Below, piece by piece: positions 44,710-56,202 of a DNA stretch of 64,000 nt. The translations under genes and the position numbers were made by a program. The DNA is from Paracyclopina nana (lineage: Eukaryota > Arthropoda > Copepoda > Cyclopoida > Cyclopettidae). Each line of letters starts with the position of its first letter. The first letter of the stretch is position 1. The notes below the pieces were generated by a model. That model saw nothing but the letters and a program-made list of their open reading frames with translations. It made no database searches and was not told where the DNA came from. The stretch covers positions 1,426,001 to 1,490,000 of the forward strand of contig JAGUCH010000005.1 in the NCBI GenBank assembly GCA_019096065.1. The letters run 5' to 3'.

Positions 44710-47700
44710 ATGGCTGAATTCAACAGGAAGAAATTGGTATTTTTGGCTCTGACTCTGCTCCAATTGACTGAGGCTCAATTGGAAATCCCCTGCGTGGAAT
44801 TCCACCCCAAACTGGATTTCCCCTGCCTGTGTGGCTTGAATGACATCAATGCCACCAAAATCAACTGTGATGGCGTGGCTTTTCGCGAATTCCCAATCCT
44901 GCCCTACAGATTTTACATCCAAGAGTTCAGCCAACAAAGGGCTGGCTTGCAAACATTAGGTGCTCAATTATTCACTGCCAGTGACTTGCCCCTTGTCACT
45001 GTGGACTTTTCAAACAATCAGCTGCGAAGGCTGACAGAACGACTTTTTGATGGGGTGGAAGATACCCTGGAAATCATTCGGCTGGGACACAACTTGCTGG
45101 GAGACAACTTGGACCCCATGTTCAGCACTGGAGAGTTCAGAAACCTCAAGTTTCTCAGGCAGCTCGATCTCAGCTACAACATGTTAAATGCCATCGAGGA
45201 GGGGCTGCTCGATGGCTGCACTCAGCTCAAGGTAAGTCAAAGCTTGAGCCAAGTCATGAGCCATATCAATATTGGGCTTGCCAATTTTATTCCAATTCTT
45301 TGGTATGTAGTGCAGAATGTCAAATGGTAGCCTTGAAATTACTCCACTATTGTTAGGCCATCACAGTAAAGTGGCCTTAATTTTAGTGTCACGTTTCTTG
45401 CACCCAGTTTGAATAAAAATCAGCTGATGAGGGTGAAGAGAAGCCTCATTACGCTCAAAAGGGTTTTCTGATGAAGAAGACAATCATCATTCACTTTTGT
45501 ATATTAGTGAAAGTTGGTCAATTTTTATCTCTTCAGCCTCTCATTATAATGTTGCAGCAAAGAGCCCAGTTCATGACTGGAAATTGGGCGTGCATAAGCA
45601 ATTATCCAATATCCATATCTAGGCATGGTTCACCTGCATATTATGGCTGATATTTTGTCAAAATATCGGAGCGAAATGCTGAGAAACTGAGAATTTAGAT
45701 GCTGTTGTAGGATGGATTTTGGTACCAAAAGACCGAATCCGAAGAAAAAATCTAAAAAATGTTTTTGGAAGTACCTGATATTTGCAAATATCAGCATAAT
45801 ATCGCTCGATATTTTGATCATAATATCGCAGGTGAACCAGGCCCTAGTGATCTTTCAATAGAAATTGGCACAGTTAGCTCCATTCAACCTGCAAAGAATG
45901 GCCAGATTAGCAACTACAGAATGTAGCCTTGACTTTCTAAAAGCTAGCTGAATTAGGCTAATTTAGCTGTATTGAATTATTACGTGAAAGCACTCGAAAG
46001 AGCTCGCATGCATATTAAAAGCATGCAATAACAAGAAAAGTGATTGCTCTGATCCATGAGAATTTTCTCTATTTTTGCAACATTCTCACGTCTTCCAGAA
46101 GACGAAGCCCCATGTTGGCTTGTAGCAATAGCAAACTTCCTGCATGGAAGGAAGTGTAAAATTTAGCCATGGAAGAAGTTGAGCACTTGAGGTCAGTCAT
46201 GGAGTGAGCATAACTCATGATTTTCACTTCAAAATCGTGTACTGTGTTGTCTTGGACCACGTGTGAACTGTGGCCATAAAAAACGAGCAGAATGCATGTG
46301 AAGAAAGTCTCATGCATGAGCTTTTTATAGAAGGGCTTTGATCCAAGGTGCTTAAAGAGAATAACGTGCCTCGACTGCGCAAAAAGGTACTACACAGCAG
46401 TAAGGAAAAATGCAAAACTGCCATTTTGACAGATTTATTGATCAGCTTCTAATCCATCTTGATGAGTTAATGAGGAGAAATCTCACAACATTCAAACTGA
46501 CTGGATAGCCCGGTTCCAACAACAAAATAATGTCCTGTTCATGTACGCCCCAAACTCCTTAGGAAAATGCACGAAAAACACCTCAAGGAAAGGAGAAAAA
46601 TTGTCTTATGACAAGCGCCAGCTGATACTAAAAAAATCAGATCGGCTTTAAGACAACTTAAAAGTAAACAAATCTAATTTTGGCTATTAAGTGCTACACA
46701 TTGAAGTCCTTGTGAGCATAATCAATATTACAGTTTCACCTATTAGCGAAGAACGGTGATGAAAGATAGTTTGTTTTCAAATATGTTGAAAAGCATGAGA
46801 CAAAATAGCAAAAATTGCCATTAAAAACGCTGCTCGGCCCCAAGCTGAACTCGTTGAGTGGCAGTCAGCAACAGATTCACTTTTCCTTATGACAATTTTT
46901 TCCATACCTTAAGGCATTCTTTATACATGAACAGGGCATAAGTATAGTATAAGTACGATTAACTAGTATAGTATGGTACAGCTGAGCGCGCGAGCTAGCA
47001 GGCACCATACTATACTTATAAGTATAAGTAAGGTGTCCATACTATACTGATTTTCATAGTTGGAACCGGGCTAATATATCTGGGAATTATTGATTGACCC
47101 GCCTAGCTTCTGGCTGAATTTTAAGTTTCTTATTCAGAGAAACATTTCTCCCTTTTTCACGCTCTGTTGGTCTCACTTTGATCATCATCAAATCATGAAG
47201 ATGATGATGGGAGCAAATCGAGACATTTTCCGATATTCTACCAAAGAGAACTTTTGGGCTTTTAAAATCATCCACTAGAGTCTTCAATTCCTTTAAAACA
47301 AGTATTTACCGTTTTTAAAAAGCATAACCTTGGGGTTAGCAACAGGTTAAAAATTCAAGCCTTTGCCTAAGCATAAAATTGAAAGGCAATTATTGGAGCC
47401 TGGGGCTTAATTGGTGGGGTTATCATCTCACTCATCATCATTTCTTTTCATTTATGGGTCAAGCCAGTGAAATTATTGGGCAGTTAGTGGGGTAGCAGGT
47501 AGAGAAAGGTGACATTCCACAGGTTGTGCTAAATGTCTTCTAGCCATTCAAGTTTTAGGTGCACTCACTCACTCTCTCTCTCACTCCCAGCAGCTAAGTT
47601 GGTGTGCTGAAGCTTCAGGGCTTCTTTCCAGCCCTCAGGCAATCAAGCACACGTTCCTCGTCGGCATATACAGCAATTTCTGCCACAAGTGCTCGTACAT

Positions 47701-50700
47701 GTGCACTGGCTCCTCCATGGGCATGAAACGCTATTTTTTCTCATAATCAAGATAGCAATCATTCTATCGAGGAGGGTTTCCATCAGTAAAGCACCTACTT
47801 GAAATGATTTTGATTACTTTTGGATAAGGCGCTTGAGAACCAGATTGTTTTGGTTTTGTTGTTGTTTTTAAGTCGCGTCAGCTGACGTTTGTTCTGCCTG
47901 CGCGCGAAATTTAAAAAACAAAAATAACGTGGTGGGTTTTTTTTGGCTTTTCGCGGTATTTTAGGCCTTATTTCCCACATGCTGAGAATAATGGACTAGA
48001 GGAACATTAACCTGGATTTTTCCATACCAGCCTGGTCATGAAGTGCAATTTGTCTAGGCTTTTAATTGGACTTGGGGGGCCTTAATAATATTTAGATTGC
48101 CAGCTGGAAAGAGAAGGTGACTGATTTATTAGCTTTTCATGGTTTTCTTCCTTGCTGGAGATCACTGCAGGTTACTCACTGGTGATGGATTAGGCCCAGT
48201 TGTTTTTTCTCTCTTTTTTCCTTCATGAAAACTGCCAAGCTTGTGCTTCTTACTGGGTGTTCCAATCCAGGTTATGGCAGCTAATTTGGAGAATTTTTGT
48301 TTACTCTGCTGTGTGCCATGGCATACTTTGGCCAAAGTTTGCTCTTTTTCCTGTTTGTACTTCTAGAATGCCATGGTATATAACTACTATATGCCAATTT
48401 GAAGAGCTGTTGTGTGCACTATACAGCATGGAAAAACATAAGCCCAAAGTTGCTTTAGGAGCAAGCCATAAAGCATATGCTAGCATAAATCATCAATTCT
48501 GCTTTCAGAAGCTCAAAAATTCTATTTGGCTTCAGGCTCAGCCTAGCAAAAATTTGAGGATTAGAAACTCAATCTGATGATCAAATGCGTGACCAATTCC
48601 GTGCAGAGATACTAAAGAAAATGATAGGGCAATTTTTACAAAAGGAAATCGCCTTTGTCAACAACTTTCTTCTGACCATTTTACATACTCTGCATCCAAG
48701 AATCGATATGCACTTTTTAAGGCTGCTACTTATTCTAATTTCCTCCAATTCGACCCTCATGAATATGCATAACCTTTTCCGCTGTAGTAACCTTTTTTTC
48801 TACCATGATCTTTTTGACTCTCAGTTTTGTAATGGAACAAGGAAAAGCTGGTGGATATACGCCACCATTTGACAACTTTTTTGAATATCATTTGAGCATG
48901 CATGAAAGGTTTACATTCACCTTTTTGCTTCTGAGCTTAACTGTCATAATGGTTGCTTTTTTTGGTGGCTTTTCTCTTTTTCCAGGCAATTTCTTGCTTA
49001 GGTTCTTTTTTTAAGCCTTGGAGATTACTGGAACAATCATGTTGGTCCATGTTGGTAATAAAGCACAAAAAAAATGCTCTAGAAAACTAGGAGGAAAAAG
49101 CATTCAAGGAGTAAAAAGCCTTCAACTTCAAGGAAAAAACGTGGAAAAAACGAGATTCCTTTAGAAACTTGATCATTCAATCACAAGGGTTTTTCATGTA
49201 TAAAAGAACAATCTAGGCCCAAAAAGGGGAAAGCTATTGATGGCCTTCTCAACTTTGCAAAACAGCAGAGCATCTGCAGCAGTGAGATTTCCTGACAAAA
49301 AGAGGCCTCTTCTTACATCATTGCTTCTTCGGCCAAAAGTTTCTGGTTTCCAATCTCATCTCACCGAAACAGTAAAAAATTTCTCATTAGAAACTGAGAC
49401 AATAATTGTGTGTTTGTTGTTGCTGCAGTTGTTTAGCACATGGGAAATTCGTTAAGAAAACTTCTCTCTCTCTCTCTTTTCTGGCATTTTTCTCATGTAA
49501 ATCTCTGCATCTCAAAGTCCCACATTTTGGCTTTTTCAATCGTCTATCTCTTCGTGGTTTTGCTCCAAATGACGAAAAACGCCAATTTTGGTCACACTAT
49601 TGTGTTTATATCTGGATGTTTCCAGAGTTTCAAGCCTACTTGGATGTGATATGCTCCTGCCATGTTTTTTCGGCCATTACATTTAGGTGCCTGTTTTCCT
49701 GCGAGGTTTCTCATTAGTGATATTGGTAGTATGATTATTGTTTATGGGGCCAGATATTTTAGCAGAAGCATGAAAAAGTTGCCATATGGGAACTTTTCTG
49801 CTGAACTAGAAGTGTTTTGTGTAATTACTGCTGAATGAGTTTTTTTACATCAGCATTTCTTTTTGTTTTGTTTTTTCATATATTGATCGCGTGATTACTT
49901 CCTTGTAGAACACTTGAAATCATGGCATTGATGAGCTTGACAGAGAGGCCTTATGCTAGTTGCAAGATTTCAATTTATTCATTTTCTCTTATAATTAATC
50001 ACTCAAAAAAAAATAAGATGTGAAAGTGGCCAAGTGAAGTCGCAACTTTAATTAATCTGCATCACGCAACCTGCATTTGTTTACAATTCAGTATTTATGT
50101 TTTTGCGAAGTGAAAATTCTGGGGAAATTCTAAAATGCCAGAATGACACTTGTATTTGGCATATAGTGATGGTTTTCGCCTTCTGATTTCATTCTCACAA
50201 TGGAAAAAGAAGAAGATACTTGTCACAGAACGTGATTCACCTCACAACAAAAGGAGCCTCTTATTTTTCTGGCAGCAAGTAGAAAATTGGTTTATTTCAG
50301 CTTTTGACACTTGATTTCCAGCCTCTATGATTTGGTTGACCAGCCTTCAAATTCTACTACTACTATTTTTAAGGTTGGCAATTTGCCTTTGGCACTTTAA
50401 AAATTGCTGTTGTTGTTGCTGTACCACGTGTGTTTGCGCGTTAGGCAATCCATTACAAGTTGTATATGTGGGTCAACAATGGGAAATTTACATAAAAGTC
50501 CCTCTTCCCTTCATAGAAAAACATTCACATTATACAAAGTGGGGAAGAGTATTTCCTCCTTGCATTTGCAGCAGCTGACAAAGTCAATAACTCTTTTACT
50601 CGATTTCTTTTGCAGGATGTGAAACTGAACGGAAATAAACTGAGGCAGGTTCCAACTGAGGCCTTGAGAGGTCCGGAGTCGTTGCAAAATCTGCAGCTGC

Positions 50701-53700
50701 AAGACAATTTCATTGGTGAGTCTCTTGTCAAAGTCAATGTTGTAAGGCTGCTGCTCAGCCTTTGAAGAAGGAATTGAAAAGGATTTATTCTGCTTGAAAT
50801 CAAGCCAGCAAGAAAAGGCTCTCAAAGCGCTAGTATATTTGCAGCTTTTGACTTTTAGTGATTCAGAAGCTCAAGAATTGCCCATTAGCACACACTCAAA
50901 TTACAGCCATTTTGAGGCTCATCTAAGAGCTTTGACGGTTCTCACAATCAAGTGATAAATGCTAAGGCAGTTCTAAGTACCACCATAATTTTCGAGCTTT
51001 TCTCTATTTCAAATGATCTCTCAATTTGCTACCAACCAGAAAAAATGGGTTTCACCTCAAGAGAGAAATATGGCGAAAGGAAGCAGCCTTCGTGGGCAAT
51101 AAAATGAAACCATCCATTAAATTGGCCCTCTTATATTTTTTGCAGAGAAACTCACTCCATTTGCCTTTTCGAGCCAGCCCAAGTTGTTGTCAGTCAATTT
51201 GACCAATAATCTGATCTATGACATCCAAAAAGGGGCATTTTCCAACATGACCAGGCTGGTGAGGCTGATTTTGACGAGAAACAAGATTTCGCGCCTGGAT
51301 GACCACGTTGTAACCGGTATGTAAACAAACAATCAGCGCATGCGCAAAACTAGGCCACGTGATACTCAGTTCTGCCAGCTTTTCAGCAATCATTATTACA
51401 AAAGCCCAACCAATCAAAGAAAAAGCAATTAGGGCAATCAGCTTTTTGCTCATCATGATTGTTTCCTTTTTTATTTTCTGGAATTTCCAAAATTTTCCTA
51501 CCTTGGCTTGATGTTATCAATAAACAGCTCTATTTGCTCAGTTTTGGCTGAGCTTGTGTAGTATGGTGCAATAATGTCAAGTTTTGGTGATGCAACTCAC
51601 CAAGGAAGCTGTAAATTCTCTTTTTTGCCTCAATGAAAAAAATTACAAGAAATGTATTGAACCTTCAATAGCCAAAGTCATGATATAAGGTTTGAAAAAT
51701 TGATCTAATTACATTCATGGTCTGTTCACTTTCTGATGAAGATGATTGGAAACAAAATCCAAGCCTGAAGCAATTTTTATTTTTGCTTGTAGTTTATTGG
51801 GAGGAGAGAAGGAATGTTTGTTTTTTGGCCTTACCAACAGCAAATATTGTACTTCAATATATTTTTTTTCTTGTGTGAAATGGATGTCTGCTACAACCAA
51901 TTTTGGTGTCCTCATGCATCATGTTGTCGTCTCAAGCAGAGACTTATATTTTAAGAGAAGTGCATTAGTGATGACGTCATAGGGTGCGTTATGTACGTAG
52001 TGGTCACGCTCCAAAAGAGACAATAATAAACCCTCGGCGCTGGCTGACTTCATCTGGGCTAGGGCAGACTTTTGATTCGTCATATCTCCAAAAGTATTCA
52101 TTTGAGCCCAAATGGTGCTTTTATTCTCAATTCTAATTAGATCAAAATATATTGTTTCTATTACAAGTATTTTTGAAGTTCTTATTGAAAATTTCAATAT
52201 TAGTAAAAAGCTTAATAAAAATTCACGGCTGATTCATAGTTACCAGAAATTGAAAACAAAGGTTAAAGTCTTTTTGGCATTTTTTGGTATTAATTGCGCT
52301 ATAGATAGCGCTAGACAGTAGAACGATTTAGTGCGTGACCACTACCTGCAATGTTTACATTTCATCAGCACTTCTCTTAAAATATAAGTCTCTGGTCTCA
52401 AGTTTCATTTTTGACACATTTTTTTCTTTTGTCTCTTCCAGATCTAGAAAACTTGGTGGAATTGGACCTCTCGCTCAACTTCCTGTCCTCGGTGCCAATT
52501 GGTGCTCTTGGCCAACTGCGCAACCTCAAGTTCCTCAATTTGGCCTCCAACCGCATTCAGGTAATTGAAATCATCACAGATAAATCCATAATTTATGAGT
52601 CCTCATTTGTGACCTGGAAGCTTTAAGTGAAATTCATGCGCTTGTGTAGCATAGCTAACCACATTTGCGTGACTCTGCATCAAAATTCAAGTTATGCATA
52701 TCTTATTATATACTCATGGAAAACTTCTCGGAAAACACGTTGATCTTGTGTCAGTCAAAAGTAATTGCAATCCAATTACGTCTACCTTAATGACGCCATT
52801 TGCTTTCTGATTAGGCCTACTTTTCGTCATGAATAGCGCAATTTAATTTTAACATATTCTTATGTTTTCTCATGTAGACCATCAAGGATGCAGACCTTCA
52901 GGCCTTGGACTCTTTGGAGTACATCAATCTGAGTCGAAATTTGATACGCGAAATTATGCCTGGTAGTTTCCTGGGCATGGGCAACTTGAAAGGCTTGGAT
53001 TTCAGCGTCAACGAAGTGAGAAAGGTGAGACCGTGATCAGTTTGTGCTGTTGCTTTCAATTAATTGCAAAATGACCTTTAAGGTGGAAGATGACGCCTTT
53101 GAAGGCCTCATTGGCCTTGAGTACTTGGACATCAGTGACAACAAAGTACTGTCCTTGCCTGCAGCAGCCTTGGCAAGGCTGCCCAGCCTCAAAAGGCTGA
53201 AGGCTGACTACAACCGAATTGGAGCTCTCAGCTATGACATATTGAAATCTGTTCAAGGCCTGGAAGAGCTTTCACTGGCTTTCAACATCATCAGGGAAAT
53301 TCCCAAGGGAACATTTGAGGACTTGTCCCAGCTGAAAATCCTCAATTTGTATGGCAACCACATCACTGGCATTGACCAGGACACGTTTGCTGGCACCGAG
53401 GACAAGTTGGAGTATTTGGACTTGGGATACAACATCATTGAGCAGATTGCCACGGATGTATCCTTGCCAGCCCTGAAATACTTGAACTTGGGCAAGAACA
53501 AGCTGAAGAACATTGAAGGGGCCTTCAACCTGCTCTCCAGCCTCAACGTGCTGATCCTCAAGAACAACAACATCGAAGAGGTCACCCCCTTCACCTTCAC
53601 TGGCATGGACAACCTGATCAGCATTGACATCAGCAACAACTACATCAGGGCAGTGGCTCCAGGTGTATTCAGCAACAATTACCTCAATGAAGTCAATGTG

Positions 53701-56202
53701 AGTGGCAACTATTTGAAAGAGCTCGAAGCGGAGACCTTTGTCAACTTGCCCATCCTGGAGATCCTGGATTTGAGCCGCAACAACCTGATCGGCATTCAAA
53801 ATGGCGCCTTTGACTCGATTCCAAGGCTGAAGAAGCTGTTTTTGCACCACAACCGAATGAGCTCGTACAAGGGGGATTTTTTTGCCAACATGGGCAATGA
53901 CACCGACCTGGACACCTTGGACATGAGCTACAACGAGCTCACCTATTTGTACCCGGAGTCCTTCATTTACCACCCCCAATTGACCCAGGTCAACTTTGCC
54001 CACAACAAATTCAGCTTTTTCCCCACCCAATTCATACGGGGGCTGAATTACCTGAAGAACCTGGATTTGAGCAATAACCTCATCAAGACCCTGGACGACG
54101 AGGACTTTGCCAATTTGGCAGAGCTGCAGGATCTGGATTTGAGCCACAACGAGCTCACCACAGTGAGCGAGACTGCATTTCAAAACTCGAGCCAATTGCA
54201 AAGGATCAATTTGAGCCACAATCGCATCTCGATGCTCAAGACAGACACTTTCCTGGGCACGCTGAGGCTCTGCCTGGACTTGTCCCATAACAATTTGACA
54301 GACATGCCACGTGGCATGTTCCAGAGGCCCAAAGTGATGAAGCTGCAGAGCATTGACTTGTCATTCAACAAGTTCACCAGGGTCCCAGTGGACGTGCTGC
54401 AAAGCCAGTATTTCTACCTGGATACCCTGAAAATGTCCCACAACCAAATCGAGGACATCCCCTCCGATGCCAACATCTTGCTCAACATCAAGGAGATCGA
54501 CTTGAGCTTCAACCCTTTGAACGAGGACTCGATCAGCAACGTGCTCAACCAGCCGAAAACGGTGCGAAAATTGAACATGGCTGGCACTGGCATTGTCCAG
54601 GTGCCCGTCCTGGAGACGCCCTTCCTCACCCATTTCAACCTGTCGCACAATGACATCTCAGACTTGAATGGGGAAATCTTGAACAAAGCCTCTCTGGTCG
54701 TCCTGGATGTGTCCCACAATGACCTGCCGAATTTGAGCTTTGGCATGACCTCAGCCTGGCCCAAGCTGAAGAAACTCAAATATTTGGACGTCTCGCACAA
54801 CCCCATCTCCTTCATCATCAAGGGAGACTTCAACTACTTGGACACCTTGGAGGTGCTCAAGATTGCCCACCTGAAAAGGTGCACCAAAATCGAGACAGGT
54901 GCCTTCCACAACTTCAAGGCTCTGAAGGTGCTCCACATGTTTGACCTGCCTATGGTGATGTTCATGGACGTCAGGGGAATCCTGGGCAATTTCAACACCC
55001 TGGAAGAGGTGATTGTGGACTTTAAAGAGTCCCTCATTGGTGACCACCTGTCACCTGCCTACTCTCCCAGGCTGAAGGTGCTGGGCGTGAAGGGCCAGAA
55101 GGTGCTGAACATTGCCACGGGTGCTTTCGCTGGCATCTCCAGTGCTGACATTGACATCATGTTGACAGACACTCAAATCTCGAATATCCCCACTGCCATC
55201 TTCTTCCCAGTGCCCATGTCCTCGCACATCTCTCTGGACGTGAAGGGCAGTCGGCTTTCTAAGCTGGGCCCCCAGTTGCTCAACACACTGGACAGCAAGC
55301 AGCGCCACATCACCCTGGAGGGCCTTGGCACCAATCCCATCTACTGCGACTGCAATGCCAAGGCGTTGCAAAGGTGGCTGCAGGAGAAGGCCAGCGAAGG
55401 TACGCTCTATGCGGACCTGGGCGAGGTCAGGTGCGCCGCACCTGACTTGCTCGCTGGCAAGCTCCTGGCTGATTTGCCAGTGGAGGAATTGACCTGCGAG
55501 GGCAGAACGACGACGACCACAACCGAGATCGAATATTTGGCTGGCAATGTAACGACTACGCCTTATCCTGACATCATCACGTCCTCTGGCTCAGAGGAGA
55601 GCACCGTCACTTCCAGGCCAACTGCCAAGCAGGCGCTGCCCACAAAAACCACTGGGCCCTACAATATGGATGCGCTCATCATTGGCATCGTTGGAGGAGT
55701 CGTGGCTTTCATTGCAATCATCATCATCATCATCTGCATCGTGCGCCTACGCCTCACCGACTCGCAGTACAGGGGCGGGCCTTTAGCCGGGCCTTTGGCC
55801 TTGCGAGCCCAGGGCAAGTGCACCTGCCTCAAGCCGGTGCCGCCCACGCTCTATGGGGCGGCCACCATGGGACCCCACCCTCCCCTCAGCTACCCCTCGA
55901 CCCCTGTGCCCCCGCCCCACCACTTGGCCCTCACGTGGGCGGGGCCCCCGAATGGCACTGTCAACAGCTCGAAAATGGCCCCTCCAGCGCCCTCTGTGCA
56001 CGGAGGCTCAGCTTTTGGCACCGTGGGAGCCCACTCCTATTTGAGCGCTGGCACTGTGGTCTCCAGAGGATCTCACCACCCCATCTCGTACCCCGGCACC
56101 CTCACGCCTGCAGGGTACCCGGCCACGCCCTATTACGTAACATTCCCCACCGACTCGGATGGGGAGGGCCCGCCCAACGGCAGAAGTAGTGGGCATCGGT
56201 GA
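44710..56202 (+). CDS. Chaoptin/artichoke-type leucine-rich-repeat transmembrane protein
   Basis: Exons 44710-45231, 50616-50715, 51146-51316, 52442-52560, 52878-53024 and 53083-56202 join in phase to 4179 nt, 1392 aa. A signal peptide (MAEFNRKKLVFLALTLLQLT...) is followed by a Cys-rich N-cap with CLCGLND, more than 30 leucine-rich repeats of the LxxLxLxxNxI type, a C-terminal LRR cap from NPIYCDC (about 1104) to LTCEG (about 1157), a Thr/Ser-rich stalk, one transmembrane helix (about 1216-1242, ending in a run of Ile) and a 150-residue Pro/Gly/Ser/His-rich cytoplasmic tail. Relatives organise cell adhesion or apical matrix. Drosophila chaoptin is GPI-anchored and artichoke is secreted, so this anchored form differs from both. 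Intron 1 is 5.4 kb; the last intron is 58 bp. A tiny upstream ORF (44631-44657) precedes the start. Confidence 0.93.
45622..45844. mobile_element. TIR element (223 bp, TA flanks) in LRR intron 1
   Basis: The left end GGCATGGTTCACCTGC and right end (complement) GGGCCTGGTTCACCTGC continue as ATATTATG-rich inverted repeats of about 30 bp. TA flanks both ends. Confidence 0.8.
46508..47071. mobile_element. TIR element (564 bp, TA flanks) with nested palindrome, LRR intron 1
   Basis: Perfect 13-bp ends GCCCGGTTCCAAC are flanked by TA on both sides. Close to the right end, 46940-47046 is a further inverted repeat of TATAGTATGG-type sequence around GCTGAGCGCGCGAGCTAGC, possibly a second element inserted in the first. 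Confidence 0.75.
51937..52394. mobile_element. Non-autonomous hAT-type element (458 bp, 8-bp TSD) in LRR intron 3
   Basis: Both ends read CAGAGACTTATATTTTAAGA inwards, with imperfect inverted similarity continuing for about 80 bp (GTAGTGGTCACGC on both arms). The 8-bp duplication GTCTCAAG is exact at 51929-51936 and 52395-52402. An 8-bp TSD with CAG termini is the hAT signature. No transposase frame is present. Confidence 0.9.
53083..56202 (+). CDS. LRR protein last exon: most repeats, C-cap, TM segment and tail
   Basis: The exon starts after ATGACCTTTAAG at the end of a 58-bp intron and keeps one frame for 1039 codons to TGA. The upstream ATG at 53044 lies in the intron and is not the true start, because five earlier LRR exons join in phase. 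GC and CpG rise towards the 3' end, in the part encoding the cytoplasmic tail. Confidence 0.95.
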   Translation: MEDDAFEGLIGLEYLDISDNKVLSLPAAALARLPSLKRLKADYNRIGALSYDILKSVQGLEELSLAFNIIREIPKGTFEDLSQLKILNLYGNHITGIDQDTFAGTEDKLEYLDLGYNIIEQIATDVSLPALKYLNLGKNKLKNIEGAFNLLSSLNVLILKNNNIEEVTPFTFTGMDNLISIDISNNYIRAVAPGVFSNNYLNEVNVSGNYLKELEAETFVNLPILEILDLSRNNLIGIQNGAFDSIPRLKKLFLHHNRMSSYKGDFFANMGNDTDLDTLDMSYNELTYLYPESFIYHPQLTQVNFAHNKFSFFPTQFIRGLNYLKNLDLSNNLIKTLDDEDFANLAELQDLDLSHNELTTVSETAFQNSSQLQRINLSHNRISMLKTDTFLGTLRLCLDLSHNNLTDMPRGMFQRPKVMKLQSIDLSFNKFTRVPVDVLQSQYFYLDTLKMSHNQIEDIPSDANILLNIKEIDLSFNPLNEDSISNVLNQPKTVRKLNMAGTGIVQVPVLETPFLTHFNLSHNDISDLNGEILNKASLVVLDVSHNDLPNLSFGMTSAWPKLKKLKYLDVSHNPISFIIKGDFNYLDTLEVLKIAHLKRCTKIETGAFHNFKALKVLHMFDLPMVMFMDVRGILGNFNTLEEVIVDFKESLIGDHLSPAYSPRLKVLGVKGQKVLNIATGAFAGISSADIDIMLTDTQISNIPTAIFFPVPMSSHISLDVKGSRLSKLGPQLLNTLDSKQRHITLEGLGTNPIYCDCNAKALQRWLQEKASEGTLYADLGEVRCAAPDLLAGKLLADLPVEELTCEGRTTTTTTEIEYLAGNVTTTPYPDIITSSGSEESTVTSRPTAKQALPTKTTGPYNMDALIIGIVGGVVAFIAIIIIIICIVRLRLTDSQYRGGPLAGPLALRAQGKCTCLKPVPPTLYGAATMGPHPPLSYPSTPVPPPHHLALTWAGPPNGTVNSSKMAPPAPSVHGGSAFGTVGAHSYLSAGTVVSRGSHHPISYPGTLTPAGYPATPYYVTFPTDSDGEGPPNGRSSGHR

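Larger units (their letters stand above)
45232..50615 (+). other. LRR gene intron 1
   Basis: A 5.4-kb phase-0 intron (donor CTCAAG|GTAAGT, acceptor TCTTTTGCAG) with two TA-flanked elements and a GTCAGCTGACG box near 47878. Open frames inside, such as 48200-48577, look like chance. Confidence 0.8.

Noticed and set aside
48200..48577. 125-codon frame in LRR intron 1
   Set aside because: Trp/Cys/Phe-heavy composition typical of random AT-rich frames, and inside a well-supported intron.
53272..54288. 338-codon minus-strand frame
   Set aside because: Antisense of the LRR exon, whose periodic codons produce long shadow frames.
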